From: Nitrososphaeria archaeon
GTDB taxonomy: Archaea; Thermoproteota; Nitrososphaeria; Nitrososphaerales; JACAEJ01
Assembly (NCBI GenBank): GCA_029775925.1
Contig: JARVKB010000030.1
Span: 1 to 61,806 of the forward strand
Length of the DNA: 61,806 nt
Direction of reading: 5' to 3'
The position numbers and the translations under genes were made by a program. Each line of letters starts with the position of its first letter. Positions within the stretch are counted from its first letter, which is position 1. Under the pieces are notes generated by a model. It searched no databases. It had not been told where the DNA came from and worked only from the letters and a program-made list of their open reading frames with translations. This document shows positions 45,016-55,198 of the stretch, in pieces.

Positions 45016-45813
45016 TTAATTTGTTACTGCACTTTGCTTAAGGCTGTTAAATAGTTCGTGAGCTTCCTTCACATTAAATCCTTCGTGAACTATTGCTCTT
45101 ATAGCCTTGATCATGGCTATGGGGTAATCATGTTGCCAAATATTTCTTCCCATATCCACACCTACTGCACCAGCCTCTAAAGCATCATGAACAAGCTTGA
45201 AAACATCTAATTCCGTCTCAAGCTTCGGTCCACCTGCAATAACAAGAGGTACAGGACAGCCTTCAGAAACTTTTCTAAAATTCTCACAATAATATGTCTT
45301 CACCATGCTTGCACCTATTTCAGCTGCTATTCTACAGCATAATGCTAGGTATCGAGCTTCTCTTTTCTCTAGCTCTTTACCAACGGCTGTAACTGCAATT
45401 ACAGGCATCCCATATTCATGACCTTCATCAATAAGTCTTGCTAGACAAGTTAAAGTTTGATGTTCATACTCTGTGCCTACATATATTGAGAAGGCAACTG
45501 CTGCAGCATTAAGTCGAACAGCATCTTTCATGGATGTGATTATCTCTTCATTAGCGATAGTTCCTATGATACTGTTTCCACCCGAAACTCTAAGCACGAT
45601 AGGAGTGTTAATATCATGAGGAATGGATGAACGTAGGATGCCACGGGTTAGCATAATAGCATCAGCAAAAGGAAGAAGGGGCATTATTGTTCTTTTTGGG
45701 TTTTCAAGTCTAAAGGTTGGGCCTTGAAAGTATCCATGATCTACGGCTAGCATGACTGTTCGACCATCATTTCTAATTATTCGAGATAAACGATTTCTTA
45801 AACCCCAGTCCAT
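45016..45813 (-). CDS. LsrF-like class I aldolase/thiolase
   Basis: The 265-residue protein belongs to the DeoC/FbaB aldolase family closest to LsrF (autoinducer-2 degradation): NDGRTVMLAVDHGYFQGPT, SIYVGTEYEHQTL, the Schiff-base lysine in MVKTYYCE, PLVIAGGPKL and GVDMGRNIWQ. Bacterial LsrF is a thiolase for phospho-AI-2. Archaeal relatives are also used as ADH synthase or fructose-bisphosphate aldolase, so the reaction is open. It is the first gene of a pair with the MDR dehydrogenase. Confidence 0.85.
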   Translation of the reverse strand: MDWGLRNRLSRIIRNDGRTVMLAVDHGYFQGPTFRLENPKRTIMPLLPFADAIMLTRGILRSSIPHDINTPIVLRVSGGNSIIGTIANEEIITSMKDAVRLNAAAVAFSIYVGTEYEHQTLTCLARLIDEGHEYGMPVIAVTAVGKELEKREARYLALCCRIAAEIGASMVKTYYCENFRKVSEGCPVPLVIAGGPKLETELDVFKLVHDALEAGAVGVDMGRNIWQHDYPIAMIKAIRAIVHEGFNVKEAHELFNSLKQSAVTN

Positions 45814-45880
45814 TACGATAACACCATCTAATCAAATTCCATTCTCAGTTAAATAAAAGTCTTCTCTAAATTCATTCATC

Positions 45881-46621
45881 TTAATTACCTCGATAATTGT
45901 ATCTGGGCTTCTTTGCTGTAATTATGACTACTCCACCAAACATCTTTTCTCTAATTGTTGCTTCACTAAAATAGGTGTTAAGAATTTGTTTTAAATCTTT
46001 ATTTTTTGGTAATTTTCTATAAGTTGTATAAAGTGCCTTATAAAATAATCCCTTCTTTCTAACAAGGATTATTGTTATAAAAGGTACTATAAACCTCCAC
46101 CAAATTGCTACTATCCATCTTTTAATTTTACTATTAGGTTTTCCTAAATCGACGATGATGAATTTACCGTCATTCTTTACTACCTTTGATATTTCTCTCA
46201 AAGCGATATTGAGGTTTATCGAATCTCTTAAAGAGAAACCACACATCACTAAATCAAATATTTTTCTTTTAAATGGGAGTGCCTCAAACAAACCAACAAC
46301 CATATCAGGATTCCCGTTTTCTAACCTCTTTTTAGCAATATTAAGATATTCTGGCATGGGATCCAAAAGTATTAGATTTTTTATCTTCAGTTTCTTAAAG
46401 GCTATTTCACTCATTACACCAGGGCCACAACCTGCATCTAAAACCAATTCTGCAGAGGGCAAAGCATAATTAATACCTTCTTCTCTATAGAATTGATCTT
46501 TACCAAAAGATATTATATGATTAACATAATCATAAAAAGGTAGAACAACGTGAAGAGCATCTATAACTTCATGCCACTTCTCTTTTAAACCGAAAGCTTT
46601 TTGAATCTCTCTCTTATTCAA
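45881..46621 (-). CDS. UbiE-like SAM-dependent methyltransferase
   Basis: The 246-residue protein has the SAM-binding motif I ELVLDAGCGPG, motif II LILLDPMPEYL and motif III-like FDLVMCGFSLRD, in the UbiE/MenG style. The N-terminus includes FYDYVNHIISFGKDQFYREE, seen in quinone methylases. It might methylate a quinone, but related archaeal enzymes act on other lipids; the pathway is not visible here. It lies upstream of the aldolase pair on the same strand. Confidence 0.8.
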   Translation of the reverse strand: MNKREIQKAFGLKEKWHEVIDALHVVLPFYDYVNHIISFGKDQFYREEGINYALPSAELVLDAGCGPGVMSEIAFKKLKIKNLILLDPMPEYLNIAKKRLENGNPDMVVGLFEALPFKRKIFDLVMCGFSLRDSINLNIALREISKVVKNDGKFIIVDLGKPNSKIKRWIVAIWWRFIVPFITIILVRKKGLFYKALYTTYRKLPKNKDLKQILNTYFSEATIREKMFGGVVIITAKKPRYNYRGN

Positions 46622-46774
46622 TATTGATTCTCATATCTTCCTTATTAGACATTATATAACAATTAATCTGATATTGATCAAAGTTGGGCTTAGGGTAGAA
46701 ATCATGGCTAAAATTCCAAATAACATCAAAAATTCTGTCCAGAATATGGTCAAAAACTTACTCGATTCAAGTAT

Positions 46775-47884
46775 TTATTTTTCTAAGGATTGATCTAACA
46801 TACCTTCAATTCTCGATATTTTATCTCTCTTCTTATCTATTATTATATACCTTCTTGGGTATGGTATCTCTATTCCATTTGCATCAAATTCTTTCTTAAT
46901 TTGATAGAGTAAATCACGGGCCATCCTGAAAGCAGTTGGTTGATCTTTAGCTCTACTTAATAATCTGAGTAAAATGCCTGATTCTGCAAACTCCATTACA
47001 ACTACATTTGGTATATTCTCGATTGGTAAGCAATCTGGATGTTTTTTAGCAATATCTACCATGATCTTCATAGCTTTATCTAAATCAGATTCGTAGCTTA
47101 TTTGAACGAATATAGGAACAAGCATTGTTGGATCCTTTAGTGAATAATTAATTATTACCTCATCATCTAAAACGGAATTTGGTATTATCATCCTTCTGTT
47201 GTCCCATATTCTTATGACTGTATGGCGTAAAGTTATATCTTCAACAAATCCAAATTCTCCTCTTATCATAACAGCATCCCCTACCCGAATAGGATGGGTG
47301 ATTGTAAGGTTCATTCCTGCAAGTAGATTGCCTATAGTCTTTTGAGCTCCAAGTCCTATGACTATGGCAAGGAAACCAGCACCTATCGCAAGAGACCAAA
47401 TAATACCTATTAAGCCTGGGAAGATTATAGTGAGAACAATGGTCCCACCAATTATATAAACAAAGTATATTATGAGGCGGTGGATTAATCTAAACGTAGT
47501 TTCTCTATCTGGGTTTTCACGTATTATTATTTTGATGTGTCGCCCCATGTAGTTATTGATAATAAAGCTTATTACTGATGTAGCTATTAATACTGCTATT
47601 ACAGAAGTAATAACGTCCATATTGAACATAATCCAGATAGGAAGGGTTCCAGGATATTTTACATCCCAATACCTTATTGCAGTCATTATACCAAATAAAA
47701 TAATGAAGATCGTTAAAGGACCCTTCACTATCATCATAGCATAATCGTCTATTTTTGTTTTAGTCTTTCCAGCTATCTTTGTTATGTATCTATTTATGAG
47801 TCTGATTAATGCTATAGCTATTATTAAAGAGCTTATTATGATTAAAGCTGTAATAATCATGTCTAGCACATCAATAAAATTCAA
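46775..47884 (-). CDS. MscS-family mechanosensitive channel
   Basis: The 369-residue protein has about four membrane helices, the last of which is followed by the MscS pore-to-beta transition GLGAQKTIGNLLAGM and then TITHPIRVGDAVMIRGEFGFVEDITLRHTVIR, the MscS beta domain. The C-terminal alpha-beta domain is complete. Such channels release solutes on hypo-osmotic shock. It is a single-gene unit. Confidence 0.93.
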   Translation of the reverse strand: MNFIDVLDMIITALIIISSLIIAIALIRLINRYITKIAGKTKTKIDDYAMMIVKGPLTIFIILFGIMTAIRYWDVKYPGTLPIWIMFNMDVITSVIAVLIATSVISFIINNYMGRHIKIIIRENPDRETTFRLIHRLIIYFVYIIGGTIVLTIIFPGLIGIIWSLAIGAGFLAIVIGLGAQKTIGNLLAGMNLTITHPIRVGDAVMIRGEFGFVEDITLRHTVIRIWDNRRMIIPNSVLDDEVIINYSLKDPTMLVPIFVQISYESDLDKAMKIMVDIAKKHPDCLPIENIPNVVVMEFAESGILLRLLSRAKDQPTAFRMARDLLYQIKKEFDANGIEIPYPRRYIIIDKKRDKISRIEGMLDQSLEK

Positions 47885-47932
47885 TTTTTATCACTATTGA
47901 AAAATCAATTTTTTATGTTTTAAAAATGTTAC

Positions 47933-49633
47933 TTAACTTACTATTAAATCTACAAAATCAAATCTCCTCACATCTACAAGACCATAGTCTGTAATCTTCA
48001 GCTCTGGTATTACAGGCAAAGCTAGAAAAGATAGAGTCATGAAAGGTGCATCAAGGCTACAACCAAGCTTTGATACTTCTTCATGTAATTTCTTTAAGTT
48101 TACAACTATGTTCTCAGCCTTCCAATTAGATATGATCCCAGCTACAGGAAGTGGTAACTCACCAATAATTCTACTATCATCAACAACAACAATACCTCCT
48201 CCCATTTCCTTTATTCTATTAACTGCTAAGCACATATCTTTATCATTAACTCCAACTACGATTATATTATGAGAATCATGAGATATGCTTGAAGCTATGG
48301 CGCCTTTTTTAATACCAAAACCCTTTACAAAACCCTTCCCAATCCTACCACTATTCTTATGCCTTTCAACAACACATATTTTTAGTACATCGTGCTCAGT
48401 ATCTGATAAAAGCTTTCCATCTTTTACTTCTAGATCATGTTTTAATTCTTTCGTGTATATCTGATGCTCTACAATACCAATGACCCTAATGGTAACAAAA
48501 TTCTTTCTTTCAGTAGTTATCGTTAAATCTCCAGGATAAATCTCTCTTAAATTCATTGTCTTCATTACAGACTCATTAGATAATCTCTCTTCAACTTCTT
48601 TTAGATATTGCCCATTTTTTGCAACTATTTTACCATCTATAATGACTAAATTTGCATTAAAATCTTTAAGATTATCTACTACTACTAAGTCCGCACACTT
48701 ACCTGGAGAAATTCCTCCTAAATTTTTAAGACCATAATATTCAGCAGGGTTAAGTGTTACCATCCTAATAGCGTCGATAGGATCTAACCCATTACTCACA
48801 GCCTTTCTTAAGTTATGATCAATATCTCCTTCAGCCAATAAATCTTCAACATGCTTATCATCTATAACTAACATAAAACGTCTTGAATTCTCCTTCGTTA
48901 CTATTCCTATTAAATCTGAAAGATTTTTTGATGCAGAACCTTCTCTTATCATAACCCACATACCAAGAGAGAGTTTTTCAAAAGCTTCTTCTTTTTCCGT
49001 CGATTCATGATCTGAGAAAATACCTGCTGAGATATAGTTACAAAGATCTAAACCTTTAAGCCCTGGTGCATGACCATCAATAGGCATATCTTTACATGCA
49101 TAAATTTTATCCATAATATCTTTATCTCGAGATATTACACCAGAAAAGTTCATGACTTCTCCTAGACCGATTATTCTATCAAGTCTTTTTAACTTCTTGA
49201 TCTCTTTGACGCTTATAGTTGCTCCTGAAGTCTCAAGCCGGGTTGCTGGGACGCAAGATGGTATCGTAAAATAGACTTTTAATGGGGATCTTTTAGAATT
49301 TTTTATCATAAATTTTATGCCTTCAATGCCTTTCACATTTGCTATCTCATGAGGGTCTGCTATAATACAAGTGGTCCCTCTGGGAACAACGACTCTTGCA
49401 TACTGGCTAGGTATCATCATGGAGCTTTCTATGTGTACATGAGCATCTATATAGCCTGGCAGAATATATTTTGATCCTAAATCAATCCGCTTCTTTGATT
49501 GTACAGGATTTTTACCTACGTATGTTATCATTCCGTTTTTTATGCCTATATATGATTCAGATATTATTCCTGTATAGACATTGACTAAATTACCATGTAA
49601 TATTAATTCAGATTTAAAACTCAAAACACTCAC
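47933..49633 (-). CDS. ade: Adenine deaminase
   Basis: The 566-residue amidohydrolase converts adenine to hypoxanthine. It has the metal-binding HVHIESS motif (H65, H67), DPHEIANVKG, the DGHAPGL segment and SDHESTEKEEA, all characteristic of the Ade family, and the C-terminal domain expected for the family, with DSHNIIVVGV. It is divergent from the phosphoribosyltransferase gene at 49821, which could take the hypoxanthine product. Start ATG at 49633. Confidence 0.95.
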   Translation of the reverse strand: MSVLSFKSELILHGNLVNVYTGIISESYIGIKNGMITYVGKNPVQSKKRIDLGSKYILPGYIDAHVHIESSMMIPSQYARVVVPRGTTCIIADPHEIANVKGIEGIKFMIKNSKRSPLKVYFTIPSCVPATRLETSGATISVKEIKKLKRLDRIIGLGEVMNFSGVISRDKDIMDKIYACKDMPIDGHAPGLKGLDLCNYISAGIFSDHESTEKEEAFEKLSLGMWVMIREGSASKNLSDLIGIVTKENSRRFMLVIDDKHVEDLLAEGDIDHNLRKAVSNGLDPIDAIRMVTLNPAEYYGLKNLGGISPGKCADLVVVDNLKDFNANLVIIDGKIVAKNGQYLKEVEERLSNESVMKTMNLREIYPGDLTITTERKNFVTIRVIGIVEHQIYTKELKHDLEVKDGKLLSDTEHDVLKICVVERHKNSGRIGKGFVKGFGIKKGAIASSISHDSHNIIVVGVNDKDMCLAVNRIKEMGGGIVVVDDSRIIGELPLPVAGIISNWKAENIVVNLKKLHEEVSKLGCSLDAPFMTLSFLALPVIPELKITDYGLVDVRRFDFVDLIVS

Positions 49634-49820
49634 ATTAAAACTTAATCGTTTCGCCTAAATAATATTATCGCTAAGCTAATTGCTGTCATTCTTTAGTCTA
49701 ATACTTTTTTGATTTTTGACAATTTTTTATTTGAATATAAGAAAACTATTCTTATTTGCACATAAAATTAATCCATTATGCTTAAATTTAAATCATATAA
49801 TAATGTGCTAGGTAATTCGG

Positions 49821-50408
49821 TTGGAGAAAGCTGAGTTCATATTACCAAGCTTTGATGATATAGATAAGATGCTATCGAAGCTTGCTTTAATGATTAGAGA
49901 GAGTAGATTTGAACCAGATATTCTAATAGGCGTATCAAGAGGAGGGCTCATACCAGTCGCCATTTTATCTGATAAGCTTGGAGTGAAAAGTGAGATAGTA
50001 GGGGTAAAGTATTATCAAGGTGTAAAAGAGACAAAAGAGAAGCCAGAAATTTACCAACCCATATTATCTGATTTAAGTAAGAAAAAAGTGTTAATAGTTG
50101 ACGATGTTGCAGACTTGGGCCATAGCTTAAATTTAGTGAAGAATTATGTTCAAGAAAAGGGTGCAAAAGAAGTAAGAGTTTGTACTCTCCACTATAAACC
50201 ATGGTCGATAGTTAAGCCCGATTACTTCGTCGAGGAAACGGAAGCATGGATAATCTACCCATGGGAAGTAAATGAAACTTTGACAAGTTTTCTTAAGAAA
50301 CTAAGAGAAAAGGGTTTAAAAAACTCCGAAATTATAGATGAAATGATAAAAAAAGGAATTCCGAAGCAACTCGTCGAAAAGTTCTTCATTGAAGACAATC
50401 ATGTGTAA
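49821..50408 (+). CDS. Purine-type phosphoribosyltransferase
   Basis: The 195-residue protein has the PRPP-binding motif KVLIVDDVADLGHS (89-102) and IGVSRGGLIPVA early on, the layout of COG2236 purine phosphoribosyltransferases. The last 45 residues are a helical extension (KKLREKGLKNSEIIDEMIKK) not usual in the family. It starts at TTG 49821. Together with the divergent ade gene it forms a purine-salvage pair: adenine to hypoxanthine, then to IMP. Base specificity is inferred. Confidence 0.85.
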   Translation: MEKAEFILPSFDDIDKMLSKLALMIRESRFEPDILIGVSRGGLIPVAILSDKLGVKSEIVGVKYYQGVKETKEKPEIYQPILSDLSKKKVLIVDDVADLGHSLNLVKNYVQEKGAKEVRVCTLHYKPWSIVKPDYFVEETEAWIIYPWEVNETLTSFLKKLREKGLKNSEIIDEMIKKGIPKQLVEKFFIEDNHV

Positions 50409-50439
50409 AAGCTTAAGAAAAAGATAAGCAATTTTAAAA

Positions 50440-51633
50440 GTGATTAGCTTGGATAATCCTTACGAACAAAATAAATCCAATTCTACTTTAATTGTTATAG
50501 TGGCCGTTCTTTTAATTGGTTTGTTTTCAGGAGGATTTTTCACTTACATGATACTTGCCCCCAATATAAGCTATTTACAAAATGAAGTTAGAATTCTTAA
50601 AAAACAAATTTTGAATTATCAACCCATTCAGAATATAAATGTATATCAAAACTTAACATCTCTCTCAGAGATCTATCAAAAAGTTAAGGACTCTGTTGTA
50701 ATTATCCGAGGATTCACTTTTCCTGATTATGCCCAGGTCGAGGGCTCAGGCTTTGTTTACAACTATAGTGGTAGCATGTTTATAATAACGAATTTTCATG
50801 TTGTTCATGATGTTTTTAACATAACAGTAACTTTTAGTAATGGAAATTCATATCGTGCTATAGTGAGAGGGTTTGATGCTTATGTAGATTTAGCTGTGCT
50901 TGAACTAAAAGATGCTCCTCAATCAGAATTTAAGCCCTTGAACATTGTTAGCTCTTCAAAACTTAAAGTAGGCGATCCTATAATAGCTGTTGGGAACCCC
51001 TTTGGGCTAACGGGTTCTATGACAACTGGTATAGTAAGTCAACTTGGAAGAAGTATTTCCGAATCGATAACTGGTGGCTTTAGAATAGCAAATGTTATAC
51101 AAATAAGTGCTCCAATAAATCCTGGTAACTCTGGAGGACCGTTACTCAATTACGCGGGTAATGTGGTAGGAATAACCACTGCAATAGTAGCTGACTCGCA
51201 AGGGGTAGGATTTGCTATTCCATCAGATACGATTCTTAGAGAAATTCCTTGGTTGATTGAAACAGGATCATACAATCAACATTCATGGATGGGTCTTAGC
51301 GGTATTGATATGAATTATGAAATTGCTGAGGCTATGAATGTAAACATCACTTATGGTTGGTTAATATGTCAAGTAGTACCGTTTGGACCGGCACAGGTTG
51401 CAGGCTTAAGGGGTGGCACAACACAGGTAGAAATAGCTGGACAGTTTTACACTATTGGTGGAGATATAATTGTAGCTATTAATGGAACAAAGATAGTAAA
51501 TGGAGATGATCTCTCAAGCTACTTGGATGCAAAAACACTACCTGGAGATGTTATAATTTTGACTATAGTTAGAAACAACCAGTTAATGAATGTGACTTTA
51601 ACATTAGGAACTAGACCGCCGCCTCCCATTTAA
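50440..51633 (+). CDS. HtrA/DegP-like membrane serine protease
   Basis: The 397-residue protein has an N-terminal signal anchor (about 15-39), a trypsin-like domain with the triad His120 (TNFHVV), Asp150 (YVDLAVLEL) and Ser231 (PGNSGGPLL), and one C-terminal PDZ domain (about 290-395). HtrA proteases degrade or refold damaged proteins outside the cytoplasm. It starts at GTG 50440 and follows the phosphoribosyltransferase by 31 nt; the two may share a transcript by chance of packing. Confidence 0.95.
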   Translation: MISLDNPYEQNKSNSTLIVIVAVLLIGLFSGGFFTYMILAPNISYLQNEVRILKKQILNYQPIQNINVYQNLTSLSEIYQKVKDSVVIIRGFTFPDYAQVEGSGFVYNYSGSMFIITNFHVVHDVFNITVTFSNGNSYRAIVRGFDAYVDLAVLELKDAPQSEFKPLNIVSSSKLKVGDPIIAVGNPFGLTGSMTTGIVSQLGRSISESITGGFRIANVIQISAPINPGNSGGPLLNYAGNVVGITTAIVADSQGVGFAIPSDTILREIPWLIETGSYNQHSWMGLSGIDMNYEIAEAMNVNITYGWLICQVVPFGPAQVAGLRGGTTQVEIAGQFYTIGGDIIVAINGTKIVNGDDLSSYLDAKTLPGDVIILTIVRNNQLMNVTLTLGTRPPPPI

Positions 51634-51692
51634 TATGATAAATGCTTAATGAATCCTTAACATTTTAATAATGTAAAAGAATTCTTCTAAAC

Positions 51693-52640
51693 ATGGAAAA
51701 ATCTAAATTAAAACCTGTTCAAGATATAGAACTCAAGAAACCTTATTCTGCAAAAATAATAATAAATGAAATGAGGAATTCTGGAGGCTTTGTAGGAAGA
51801 CATCTCGCAGAAGGAGTTGATATTTTAGTAAATATGGTAAAGGATAAATCATGTATAAAATTCTTGAGCTTTCCAGCAGCACCTGTTGCTACAGGGTTAA
51901 GAGGTATATTAAAAGAGCTTATAAGGCTTAAACTGTTTGATGTAGTTATAACTACCTGTGGAACATTAGACCATGATTTAGCTCGCTCATGGGGGAATTA
52001 TTATGAAGGGAGCTTTTGGTTAGATGATAAAAAGCTCTTTAAAGAAAGTTTCCATAGACTTGGTAATATAATTATACCACATGAAGTTTATGGACCTATG
52101 CTAGAAAAAAAGCTCAAACCTTTCTTCAAGAATTTATATGAAGAAGGTATAAGAGAGATATCATCCATCGAGCTATGTAAAAGACTCGGAGAGTTTGTTA
52201 ATGATGAACATTCTATTCTTTACTGGGCTTATAAGAACGATGTACCGATGATTATACCAGGGTTAACAGATGGCGCGATTGGAAGTCAGATATGGCTACT
52301 ATCACAAATCCATAAAGACTTCAAGATAGACTTGCTCAAAGATGAACAAGTACTCTCTAATATAGTGTTTGATGCAAAGTCAACAGGAGCTTTGATGATA
52401 GGAGGAGGTATATCGAAGCATCATGTTTTGTGGTGGAATCAGTTTAGAGGCGGTTTAGATTATGCAGTTTACATAACAACTGCTTTTGAATATGATGGCA
52501 GTCTTAGTGGAGCTTTGATAAAAGAAGCAATATCATGGGGAAAGGTAAAAACCAAAGCAAAGCAAGTTACAATTCATGGTGAAGCTACTGCTTTACTTCC
52601 TTTTATGATTGCTGCGCTTATAGAAGAAATTGAGATTTAA
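51693..52640 (+). CDS. dys: Deoxyhypusine synthase
   Basis: The 315-residue protein makes deoxyhypusine on translation factor aIF5A from spermidine. It has GFVGRHLAEGVDIL, TTCGTLDHDLARSWG, the catalytic Lys242 in GGGISKHHVLWWN, and GGLDYAVYITTAFEYDGSLSGA. All key parts of the NAD and spermidine sites appear. Its end overlaps the RAM-domain gene tail to tail by 4 nt. Start ATG at 51693. Confidence 0.96.
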   Translation: MEKSKLKPVQDIELKKPYSAKIIINEMRNSGGFVGRHLAEGVDILVNMVKDKSCIKFLSFPAAPVATGLRGILKELIRLKLFDVVITTCGTLDHDLARSWGNYYEGSFWLDDKKLFKESFHRLGNIIIPHEVYGPMLEKKLKPFFKNLYEEGIREISSIELCKRLGEFVNDEHSILYWAYKNDVPMIIPGLTDGAIGSQIWLLSQIHKDFKIDLLKDEQVLSNIVFDAKSTGALMIGGGISKHHVLWWNQFRGGLDYAVYITTAFEYDGSLSGALIKEAISWGKVKTKAKQVTIHGEATALLPFMIAALIEEIEI

Positions 52641-52876
52641 ATTGCAACAAGAGTTATTGTTCTAGTTACGCCTTCCGTTCTACGAATTCTAGAAATCAAA
52701 GCGTTAAGCTTCTCTTGGCTTGGAACTTCTACTAGGAAGACTCCATCATATTCCCCATAGACCATAAAACCATCTTTTACACCCTCAAACTTCTTTATCT
52801 CTTTAATCACTCTTTCTTCTGATCCTAATACTAATCCTGTAAGTATCACAGCCTTTATCTGACCCAAGATTATCAC
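52637..52876 (-). CDS. Stand-alone Lrp/AsnC RAM-domain protein
   Basis: The 79-residue protein is the ligand-binding (RAM) half of Lrp/AsnC regulators without the DNA-binding helix-turn-helix: KAVILTGLVLGSEERVIKEIKKFEGV, YGEYDGVFLVEV and a final beta strand. Such proteins form oligomers that bind amino acids and may modulate full Lrp regulators. Targets are unknown. Confidence 0.85.
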   Translation of the reverse strand: MIILGQIKAVILTGLVLGSEERVIKEIKKFEGVKDGFMVYGEYDGVFLVEVPSQEKLNALISRIRRTEGVTRTITLVAI

Positions 52877-52918
52877 TAGAGGGATCTAAATTTGTTATAT
52901 AAAAGAATATGGGTAAAA

Positions 52919-55075
52919 TTATATTTTCGGGGGTCTTTTGCTATACCATAATGCGATGAATATAATGAAAAGAGCAGGAATTGCTATACTTAAGTTAACT
53001 ACCCAGTTTTCTTTATAAGTTAAAACTAAAGGCACCACTAGCAACGTTATTAAATTTATAACTTTCAACATTGGATTTAAGGCTGGTCCTGCTGTATCTT
53101 TTAATGGATCTCCGACCGTATCTCCAATTACGCCAGATTTATGAGCGTCAGAGCCTTTCCCACCAAATAATCCATCTTCTATAGACTTTTTGGCGTTGTC
53201 CCATGCCCCCCCAGCTGTGGCCATATATACAGCAAGCAGTTGGCCTGAGAGTATGGCACCTGCTAAGTATCCGCCCAAAGCATACTCATGAAGCAGAAAT
53301 CCTATGACTATAGGTATCAATAAGGCAATTACTCCTAACGTTAAAAGCTCTCTTTGAGCAGCTAAGGTGCTGATTGATACACACCTACCATAATCAGGTT
53401 TTTCTTTACCTTCCAATATTGATGGTTTCTCACTAAATTGCCTACGCACTTCTCTAATCATCCCAAAAGCTCCCCTGCTTACAGCCCTTATTGCCACAGC
53501 GCTAAATAAGAAAGGTATTCCCCCTCCTATCAGCAATCCAACAAATACTTGTGGGTCATGGAGAGGCAAACTCTCTATGTGAGAGACATGGAAGTAATCA
53601 TTGAAGAGTGAAATAGCCGCAAGGACTGCAGAGCCAATAGCTATGCCTTTTGTTATAGCCTTTGTGGTGTTGCCAACTGCATCCATTTGTTCAAGTATCT
53701 TTCTGGTCCTAGGTTCAAGATTAGCCATCTCAGATAAACCTTCAGCGTTATCGACTATTGGTCCAAAAGTATCCATTGAAACGTTGTTACCTGTTAAGGT
53801 AAGGAAGCCTATTCCTGCCAAAGATATGCCATATGCTACCATTACGTAATTCGGAAGGAACAATATAGCAGATATAATTATCGTACCTGCAATCGCGACT
53901 ATGGCTGTAACTGTAGCCTCATAACCAACTGCTAAACCTGACAGTATTGTTGTTGCAGGTCCAGTTTGAGTAGACTCAACAATCTCTTTAACAGGCCTGT
54001 GTCTTTTTGAAGTATAATAATCAGTTATGTAATTTATTGAGATTGCCAAAACTATACCTGAGAAGGTCGCACCAGCGAACCTTAGACCATATATAGGATC
54101 ACCTACATAATTACCCATATAGTAATACGCTAGTATAACAAACCCAGTTATGGATATCAAAGCAGCAAGATTATACCCTCTTTTAATCGCTTTCATGGCA
54201 TCACCTACGCTACCACTTACGCTCACAAAGTATGTGCTTATTATAGAACTGAAGATTCCTATGGCTCTAACTACGAGTGGATAAATAACGCCAACTATGC
54301 TACCTGGAAAAGCTGCTAAGCCGAGGATCATCGCTGCTACTATAGAAACTTCATAAGATTCGAATATGTCAGCAGCCATGCCTGCACAATCGCCAACGTT
54401 GTCACCTACTAAGTCAGCTATAACTGCGGGGTTTCTAGGATCATCCTCAGGTATTCCTTTTTCTATCTTTCCCACTATGTCCGCACCTATATCGGCAGAC
54501 TTAGTGTATATGCCTCCCCCAACTCTCATGAAAAGAGCTATTAGTGAGCCTCCAAAAGCGTATCCCAATAGAACTGCATAAGCTTTCTCTGGTCCAAATA
54601 ATAGAAGTATAATTACACCTCCAAGAAGCCCTAGTCCATCTGTCAACATGCCTGTAATAGTTCCACTTCTGTAAGCTATCTTTAGAGCTTCATTGAAGCT
54701 TTTACCTGCTGCATTTGCGACTCTTACATTACCCTTTACCGCCATGGTCATACCTATAAATCCAACTGATCCTGAAAAGACAGCACCCATCAAGAAAGCC
54801 CCAGCCCTTCCTAATGCGATGTCTATGCCACTTGCCGATCCTGTATAGTAGAGGAAGATGACTAAAAATAATACCGGTATAATCATGCTTTTAAACTGAG
54901 TTTTCAAATAAGCGTTAGCACCTTCTTTTATTGCCTTGTTTATAATCTTCATCTTCTCAGTTCCCTCTTCATATTTGTTTATCTGTAATATCAAGAGCAT
55001 AGCATAGACCAATCCGGCTAGAGAAGAAGCAAGTACTGCGTAAATGAGTATGCTTTCAATGTTCATTTTTATCAC
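52919..55075 (-). CDS. hppA: Membrane pyrophosphatase, K+-independent type
   Basis: The 718-residue protein has about 15-16 membrane helices and the pyrophosphate-binding motifs GDNVGDCAGMAADIFES (224-240) and IEDG-LFGGKGSDAHKSG with GDTVGDPLKDTAGPALN near the C-terminus. Hydrolysis of pyrophosphate drives ion pumping across the membrane. At residue 472 the motif reads GNTTKAITKG (468-477), with Lys in the position that is Ala in K+-dependent enzymes; the known rule predicts a K+-independent, proton-pumping type. It is a single-gene unit. Confidence 0.95.
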   Translation of the reverse strand: MIKMNIESILIYAVLASSLAGLVYAMLLILQINKYEEGTEKMKIINKAIKEGANAYLKTQFKSMIIPVLFLVIFLYYTGSASGIDIALGRAGAFLMGAVFSGSVGFIGMTMAVKGNVRVANAAGKSFNEALKIAYRSGTITGMLTDGLGLLGGVIILLLFGPEKAYAVLLGYAFGGSLIALFMRVGGGIYTKSADIGADIVGKIEKGIPEDDPRNPAVIADLVGDNVGDCAGMAADIFESYEVSIVAAMILGLAAFPGSIVGVIYPLVVRAIGIFSSIISTYFVSVSGSVGDAMKAIKRGYNLAALISITGFVILAYYYMGNYVGDPIYGLRFAGATFSGIVLAISINYITDYYTSKRHRPVKEIVESTQTGPATTILSGLAVGYEATVTAIVAIAGTIIISAILFLPNYVMVAYGISLAGIGFLTLTGNNVSMDTFGPIVDNAEGLSEMANLEPRTRKILEQMDAVGNTTKAITKGIAIGSAVLAAISLFNDYFHVSHIESLPLHDPQVFVGLLIGGGIPFLFSAVAIRAVSRGAFGMIREVRRQFSEKPSILEGKEKPDYGRCVSISTLAAQRELLTLGVIALLIPIVIGFLLHEYALGGYLAGAILSGQLLAVYMATAGGAWDNAKKSIEDGLFGGKGSDAHKSGVIGDTVGDPLKDTAGPALNPMLKVINLITLLVVPLVLTYKENWVVNLSIAIPALFIIFIALWYSKRPPKI

Positions 55076-55198
55076 TCGTCTTTACTTTTATGATTTATAT
55101 TGATTGGAATTAGAACCCTTTAAAAAGTTTATCTCAAAAATAATAAAAATCTCTCATAAAACTTATAGCCTTTTAAAACTATTGCCTGTAAGAGCGTT

